Positions 60,174 to 64,000 of a DNA stretch of 64,000 nucleotides are shown piece after piece. The first letter of the stretch is position 1; every line of letters begins with the position of its first letter. This DNA comes from Chryseobacterium panacisoli (GTDB taxonomy: Bacteria > Bacteroidota > Bacteroidia > Flavobacteriales > Weeksellaceae). The stretch lies in NCBI RefSeq assembly GCF_008274625.1, contig NZ_VTRU01000001.1, forward strand, positions 1,674,001 to 1,738,000, read 5' to 3'. The notes beneath the pieces were generated by a model. That model had not been told where the DNA came from and did no database searches. It worked only from the letters and a program-made list of their open reading frames with translations. Made by a program: the position numbers and the translations under genes.

Positions 60174-60181
60174 CAAAATTA
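60174..60181 (-). promoter_or_regulatory. -7 promoter element of the desaturase operon
   Basis: TAATTTTG on the minus strand, 26 bases before the ATG at 60148. Confidence 0.55.
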
Positions 60182-60233
60182 TCAGCAGAAGACTCAGTTC
60201 CGAATGTGAAAAAAAATTAAAAAAAATACACTA

Positions 60234-60250
60234 TTTGCGAAAATCACAAA
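60234..60250. promoter_or_regulatory. Palindromic operator candidate, copy 1
   Basis: TTTGCGAAAATCACAAA: arms TTTGCG and CACAAA around AAAAT, one mismatch in the arms. Same core as copy 2 at 60425-60441, on the side nearer the desaturase operon. The preceding AATAC/ATTTG bases are also shared with copy 2. Confidence 0.65.
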
Positions 60251-60351
60251 TATGTAGATGAAGGGAATGAGACTTTACTTTCATATTAGGGCTGGAAGCT
60301 TTCCACCTTCAATACTTCCCTTCTCCCAGCTTCAGGCTTCCAGCCTTTTTT
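60251..60351 (+). ncRNA. Possible small transcript ending in an orphan terminator
   Basis: A perfect 10-bp arm pair, GGCTGGAAGC (60290-60299) and GCTTCCAGCC (60336-60345), followed by TTTTTT, is a plus-strand terminator with no gene before it. A promoter overlapping the repeated sequence at 60225-60240 could give a transcript of about 100 bases. The stem encloses 36 bases. Only the terminator-like structure is directly visible. Confidence 0.35.
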
Positions 60352-60420
60352 AAACAGAATTCCAAATCACCGCAAATATTTCTACTCCCAGAAAATCAAA
60401 GCTCTTTCCACAAAAAATAC

Positions 60421-60428
60421 TACATTTG
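60421..60428 (+). promoter_or_regulatory. -7 promoter element of the HTH regulator gene
   Basis: TACATTTG matches TAnnTTTG, 16 bases before the ATG at 60445. It overlaps the start of palindrome copy 2. Confidence 0.65.
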
Positions 60429-60441
60429 TGAAAATCACAAA
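60425..60441. promoter_or_regulatory. Palindromic operator candidate, copy 2
   Basis: TTTGTGAAAATCACAAA: perfect 6-bp arms TTTGTG and CACAAA around AAAAT. It covers the end of the -7 box and the expected transcription start, so a bound protein should block the regulator's own promoter. Confidence 0.72.
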
Positions 60442-60444
60442 ACC

Positions 60445-61374
60445 ATGCACCAGGAAGCTCTACTGAAGGAAATCCGAAGAAAAATCGGGGAAAAATCTTT
60501 AAATGATGAGATTGCCAACATTCTCAATATCAGTTATGATGCGGCCCACAGAAGAACTTCTCTGAAAGCCAAATTCAGCTTTGAAGAAGCACTGGAGCTT
60601 GCCAAGTACTATCAGATCTCATTGGATCAGTTCCTGGGAACAGAAAACCAATTAGTAGTGAAAAGAACACAGCCTGTAAGAACCACCGAAGATCTTTTAA
60701 ACTATTTCGAAAACTCGTTGAAAATTTTAAACGTTTTTCAGGATCTTACAAATTCTAAAGTATTTTATTCCGCAAAAGACATCCCGTTTTTTTATACCAT
60801 TTCAGATTCAATACTATCCCGTTTCAAATTTTATGTCTGGATGAATTTACTGAATCAGGACAAATTTTTAAGTCCTTTTCATGAGTTTAAGATGGAGTAT
60901 CATTCAGTAAAAAATGACATGCTGAAAGATCTTTATGATAAACAAAACGTAACCGAAATCTGGAATGACACCACCATTATGAGCGCTTTGAGACAAATCT
61001 CGTTCTACTACGAGATGGGACTGGTTAAAAAAAATGATGTGGATCTTATTCTTGATGACTTAAGGAAATTACTGGAAAATCTCGAAATTAAAACACTGGA
61101 AAAAACTAATTTCCAGATATATGTCAATGATTTAGTAATTTTAAACAACAGTATTTTATTCAAAAATGAGCAGCAATGTTCCTTTTTTGTTCCTTTCAGC
61201 ATGTTCGGATACATGATGACCAATGATAAAATCACCTGTGAAGATTCTCTAAGCTATTTTGAGCATCAGATCAAAAATTCCAGATCACTGAATGAATCCG
61301 GAAACCGGGAAAGGAAAATGTTTTTTAATAAAATGTATGAACAGATTGACCGATTAAAACAGAATTTATCATGA
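60445..61374 (+). CDS. Helix-turn-helix regulator with large C-terminal domain
   Basis: A 309-residue protein. Residues 1-65 look like an XRE-type HTH (LNDEIANILNISYDAAHRRTSLKAKFSFEEALELAKYY); the remaining 240 residues are a helical, mixed domain (for instance FFVPFSMFGYMMTNDKIT) that I do not recognise, possibly a signal-sensing or dimerisation part. The start sits 16 bases after a -7 element that overlaps a perfect palindrome, which suggests autoregulation. Its stop overlaps the next regulator gene by 4 bases. Divergent from the desaturase operon. Confidence 0.82.
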   Translation: MHQEALLKEIRRKIGEKSLNDEIANILNISYDAAHRRTSLKAKFSFEEALELAKYYQISLDQFLGTENQLVVKRTQPVRTTEDLLNYFENSLKILNVFQDLTNSKVFYSAKDIPFFYTISDSILSRFKFYVWMNLLNQDKFLSPFHEFKMEYHSVKNDMLKDLYDKQNVTEIWNDTTIMSALRQISFYYEMGLVKKNDVDLILDDLRKLLENLEIKTLEKTNFQIYVNDLVILNNSILFKNEQQCSFFVPFSMFGYMMTNDKITCEDSLSYFEHQIKNSRSLNESGNRERKMFFNKMYEQIDRLKQNLS

Positions 61375-62177
61375 ATACTCTTCGTAAAGGCGAATATTTT
61401 GGAGAAACCAATCAACTGGTCAATTTAGAGGGATTAACAATCACTGATACGGAATATACACATCCTTTCGTAGACTGGCATTATCATGAAAATTCTTACT
61501 TCACTTTTTTGCTTCAGGGCAATATGACAGAAGGAAACAGAAAAGAAACCTATGGTTGTTCTACAGGAACATTATTGTACCATCAATGGGAAGATCCACA
61601 TTACAATATTAAACCGGATATTTTTACAAGAGGATTTCACATTGAACTCTCGCAAAGCTGGTTTGACCATTTTGACATTCAGAAAAACAGAGTGGATGGC
61701 AGTTTTAATATAAAAGATCCCGCTCTAAAATTACTGGTTTATCAGATGTTCAAAGAAACGAAAACCAATGATTTATCTTTTGAAATAGCTGTCAATCAGT
61801 TATTATTGCATCTTTTCAGTCAATTGACCCATCAGAAGGAAATAGCTGATAGAAAACCTGTCTGGGTAGGTCAGATCAATGAAATTTTACATGAAAGCTT
61901 TACAGAAAGTCTCAATCTTACAGAACTTTCCAAAACATTGAACATTCATCCTATCCATTTAAGCAGGGATTTTCATAAATATTTCCATTGCAACCTGGGT
62001 GAATACCTCAGAAAATTAAAGATTAACAAGTCAATGGAACTTCTCCATTCCTCTTTTTCATTAACGGATATTGCTTTGGAATGTGGCTTTTCAGATCAGA
62101 GTCATTTTACCAGATGTTTCAAAGAAAATATCGGAATTACACCCATGAAATACAGGAATCTTCTGAAAATTCATTAA
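61371..62177 (+). CDS. AraC family transcriptional regulator
   Basis: A 268-residue regulator: cupin-like N-terminal part (VDWHYHENSYFTFLLQGNM near 35-53) and a two-helix-turn-helix C-terminal domain (LNLTELSKTLNIHPIHLSRDFHKYF and SLTDIALECGFSDQSHFTRCFKENIGITPMKYRNL). It is co-translated with the HTH gene (4-base overlap) and followed by a spaced direct repeat that is a good candidate for its own binding site in front of the SDR gene. The inducer is unknown. Confidence 0.9.
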   Translation: MNTLRKGEYFGETNQLVNLEGLTITDTEYTHPFVDWHYHENSYFTFLLQGNMTEGNRKETYGCSTGTLLYHQWEDPHYNIKPDIFTRGFHIELSQSWFDHFDIQKNRVDGSFNIKDPALKLLVYQMFKETKTNDLSFEIAVNQLLLHLFSQLTHQKEIADRKPVWVGQINEILHESFTESLNLTELSKTLNIHPIHLSRDFHKYFHCNLGEYLRKLKINKSMELLHSSFSLTDIALECGFSDQSHFTRCFKENIGITPMKYRNLLKIH

Positions 62178-62214
62178 AATCCTTCTGAATTTAAAGGAGA
62201 TAAATTATCATTCA

Positions 62215-62249
62215 CGATTTGGATACATCATTCCCCGATTTGGATACAT
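62215..62249. promoter_or_regulatory. 14-bp direct repeats, likely AraC operator
   Basis: CGATTTGGATACAT occurs at 62215-62228 and at 62236-62249, a period of 21 bases, two turns of the helix. It lies 38 bases after the AraC stop and about 60 bases before the SDR start. Confidence 0.75.
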
Positions 62250-62307
62250 TTTCCCTCCTGTAACTTTTCATCTTTGTACCATCATTTAAACAAAAAAATA
62301 TTTAAAA

Positions 62308-63147
62308 ATGGAAACAAAAAAAGTATGGTTCGTGACAGGAGCTTCAAAAGGCTTAGGATTCGAGTTGGTAAAAAAATTATTATCCGAAGGATTTCAGGTT
62401 GCTGCCACAAGCCGTACCGTTGAATCCCTGATTTCCACCATTGGAGAAACTTCTGAAAACTTCCTTCCGCTTAGCGTAAATATCACAGACAACGACGATA
62501 TAAAATCTGCCATTGCCAAAACGGTTGAACATTTCGGACGAATTGATGTGGTTGTCAACAATGCAGGTTATGGACAAATCGGGACCTTGGAGGAGCTTTC
62601 GGATGAAGAAGCAAGAGAAAATTACGCTGTGAATGTTTTCGGAACCTTAAATGTGATCAGAAATGCGATGCCTTATCTGCGTGAGCAAAGATCTGGAAAC
62701 ATCTTCAATATTTCTTCTGTTGGAGGGTATTCTGCTAATTTTCCCGGTTGGGGAATTTACTGTTCAACAAAATTTGCGGTTGCCGGATTTACTGAAGCTT
62801 TGGCTGAAGAAGTAAAAGATTTCGGAATTCATGCTACCGTTGTGTATCCCGGATATTTCCGTACAGATTTTTTAACTAAAGATTCTGTGAAAACACCTGC
62901 TAATCCTATTCAGGCTTATGAAGCTGCAAGAAATTCTGAACAGGCTCACCTTAATGACATCAATGGAAACCAGCCTAATGATCCGGAAAAGGCAGCTGAT
63001 GTACTGATTCAGATCAGTAAAGAGAAAAATCCGCCGGTACATTTATTATTAGGTGTAGGAACGATGGAATTTCTGAATAATAAAATTGATATTTTAAAGA
63101 AAGACGCTGAGAAATGGGAAAGTCTGACTGTTTCCACTGCGATCTGA
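62308..63147 (+). CDS. Short-chain dehydrogenase/reductase
   Basis: A 279-residue classical SDR: NAD(P) motif FVTGASKGLGFELVKKLL (residues 8-25), NNAGYGQIG (about 86-94), catalytic Ser in NISSVGGYS (about 135-143) and YCSTKFAVAG with catalytic Tyr-x-x-x-Lys (about 151-160). Substrate unknown; enzymes of this size act on many alcohols and ketones. The upstream direct repeats link it to the AraC gene at 61371-62177. Ends before the terminator at 63163-63202. Confidence 0.92.
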   Translation: METKKVWFVTGASKGLGFELVKKLLSEGFQVAATSRTVESLISTIGETSENFLPLSVNITDNDDIKSAIAKTVEHFGRIDVVVNNAGYGQIGTLEELSDEEARENYAVNVFGTLNVIRNAMPYLREQRSGNIFNISSVGGYSANFPGWGIYCSTKFAVAGFTEALAEEVKDFGIHATVVYPGYFRTDFLTKDSVKTPANPIQAYEAARNSEQAHLNDINGNQPNDPEKAADVLIQISKEKNPPVHLLLGVGTMEFLNNKIDILKKDAEKWESLTVSTAI

Positions 63148-63162
63148 TTTTGTCATAATATT

Positions 63163-63202
63163 CTCCGGCTCTGCTTATTCATAACAGAGTCGGAGACTTT
63201 TT
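63163..63202 (+). terminator. Terminator of the SDR gene
   Basis: CTCCGGCTCTG (63163-63173) and CAGAGTCGGAG (63185-63195) form an 11-bp stem with one mismatch, followed by ACTTTTTG. Confidence 0.85.
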
Positions 63203-63248
63203 GAATCAATACGTTATACTTTTTACAAAAACACCTAACTTCGCTATT

Positions 63249-64000
63249 ATGAAACAGCCTGTTCGTTTTAATTCTATTTCAGATTTTCATGCTTTTTGTA
63301 GTCTTCCCAACCCTGAGCATCCATTGATCAGTTTGGTAGATTACAGCAAAGTCCGGTATGTAGTAGATGATAATGAATTGAAGTGGATTCAGAATTTTTA
63401 TTCAATTGGCCTGAAAAAAAATGTCAGTCCCAAGTTCAACTATGGGCAGCAACAGTATGATTTCAATTCTGGAGTGCTGTGTTTTGTTTCACCCCAGCAA
63501 TATTTAAGTCTTGAAATCAATCCGGATGTTGAAGTAGAACCCACTGGATTTTTATTACTTATTCATCCTGACTTTCTTTGGAATACTTCATTAACCAGGA
63601 AAATAAAATCTTATGACTTTTTCAGCTATCAGGTAAAAGAAGCACTTTTTCTTTCCGATAGGGAAGAGAAAATCCTTGTTGATATTTTTCAAAATATTGA
63701 ACGGGAATATCAGTCAAATACAGACAGATTCACACAGGAACTGATCATTGCTCAAATTGAATTATTACTGGTTTACTCTGACCGTTTTTATGAACGGCAG
63801 TTTTTCACCAGAAAAAAATCAAGTCATGAATTGCTGTATAAGTTTGAAGACATTCTTTCCCAATATTTTGAAAACGGAAATCTTCTTGAAAACGGTATTC
63901 CATCCGTGAAATGTATTGCCGAACAGATGAATATTTCTCCTAATTATCTCGGAACCTTACTCCGCTTGCACACGCAGCAAAATACACAACAGCATATTCA
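63249..64000 (+). CDS. AraC family regulator, cut off by the window end
   Basis: An open frame from ATG 63249 to the last base of the window without a stop (250 codons). It begins MKQPVRFNSISDFHAFCSLP; the middle has an AraC-cupin-like part (FNYGQQQYDFNSGVLCFVSPQQYL), and the frame then enters the HTH region (VKCIAEQMNISPNYLGTLLRLHTQQNTQQHI). The remaining second HTH is outside the window. It starts 54 bases after the SDR terminator stem on the same strand, so it should have its own promoter. Partial at its 3' end only because of the window boundary. Confidence 0.87.
   Translation, partial: MKQPVRFNSISDFHAFCSLPNPEHPLISLVDYSKVRYVVDDNELKWIQNFYSIGLKKNVSPKFNYGQQQYDFNSGVLCFVSPQQYLSLEINPDVEVEPTGFLLLIHPDFLWNTSLTRKIKSYDFFSYQVKEALFLSDREEKILVDIFQNIEREYQSNTDRFTQELIIAQIELLLVYSDRFYERQFFTRKKSSHELLYKFEDILSQYFENGNLLENGIPSVKCIAEQMNISPNYLGTLLRLHTQQNTQQHI

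Overview
The window is AT-rich chromosomal DNA from a member of the Bacteroidota, most likely a Chryseobacterium-like flavobacterium (Weeksellaceae). The signs are a C-terminal type IX secretion (T9SS) sorting domain, the Bacteroidota -7 promoter element TAnnTTTG in front of many genes, little Shine-Dalgarno sequence, a NrdB with class Id-type metal ligands, DUF1573 and PorT-like proteins, and MacB-type ABC transporters. It looks like ordinary chromosome with one accessory block, a capsule/O-polysaccharide locus. No IS, prophage, CRISPR or tRNA was seen.

1-19,140: one leftward polysaccharide operon read from a canonical promoter (TTTG, 17 bp, TATCTTTG) at 19,112-19,140. In transcription order: a WbpM-like dehydratase, Wza, Wzc tyrosine kinase, a WbpA-like dehydrogenase, an L-2-hydroxyglutarate oxidase, WbpE-, WbpD- and WbpB-like enzymes, Wzx flippase, a GNAT and a FemAB-like acyltransferase, a deacetylase-like protein, Wzy polymerase, a glutaminase/sugar-amidotransferase fusion, and an unknown secreted protein. 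The enzyme set fits synthesis of a UDP-2,3-diacetamido-hexuronic acid that is then amidated. The hydroxyglutarate oxidase may recycle the 2-hydroxyglutarate that WbpB-type enzymes can make.

19,400-29,860: leftward housekeeping genes: recX, glyA, a thioredoxin-reductase-like flavoprotein with heptamer repeats in its leader, a GT39 glycosyltransferase, a zinc-ribbon protein, and a MacAB-like efflux operon (ATPase, four-helix-bundle protein, two permeases, adaptor) ending in a strong terminator.

29,860-37,170: rightward nrdB - small ORF - nrdA, with DnaA-box-like sites upstream, then a T9SS-exported leucine-rich-repeat protein, a DUF72 protein and a small unknown. 37,220-48,460: mixed-strand genes, including a PorT-like barrel, an HD hydrolase with an alpha/beta hydrolase, a ribokinase-like kinase, DUF4241, valS, DUF1573, a PPK2 whose start codon directly follows eight octamer repeats, and two tandem paralogues ending in SCGCG. 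48,631-48,951 is RNase P RNA on the minus strand.

49,110-64,000: an ECF sigma factor with a membrane partner, an acyl-CoA synthetase, rpoN, asnS, a TPR-AraC regulator, a desaturase operon facing a helix-turn-helix regulator across duplicated palindromic operators, an AraC regulator and SDR separated by a phased 14-bp direct repeat, and a second AraC gene cut by the window end.
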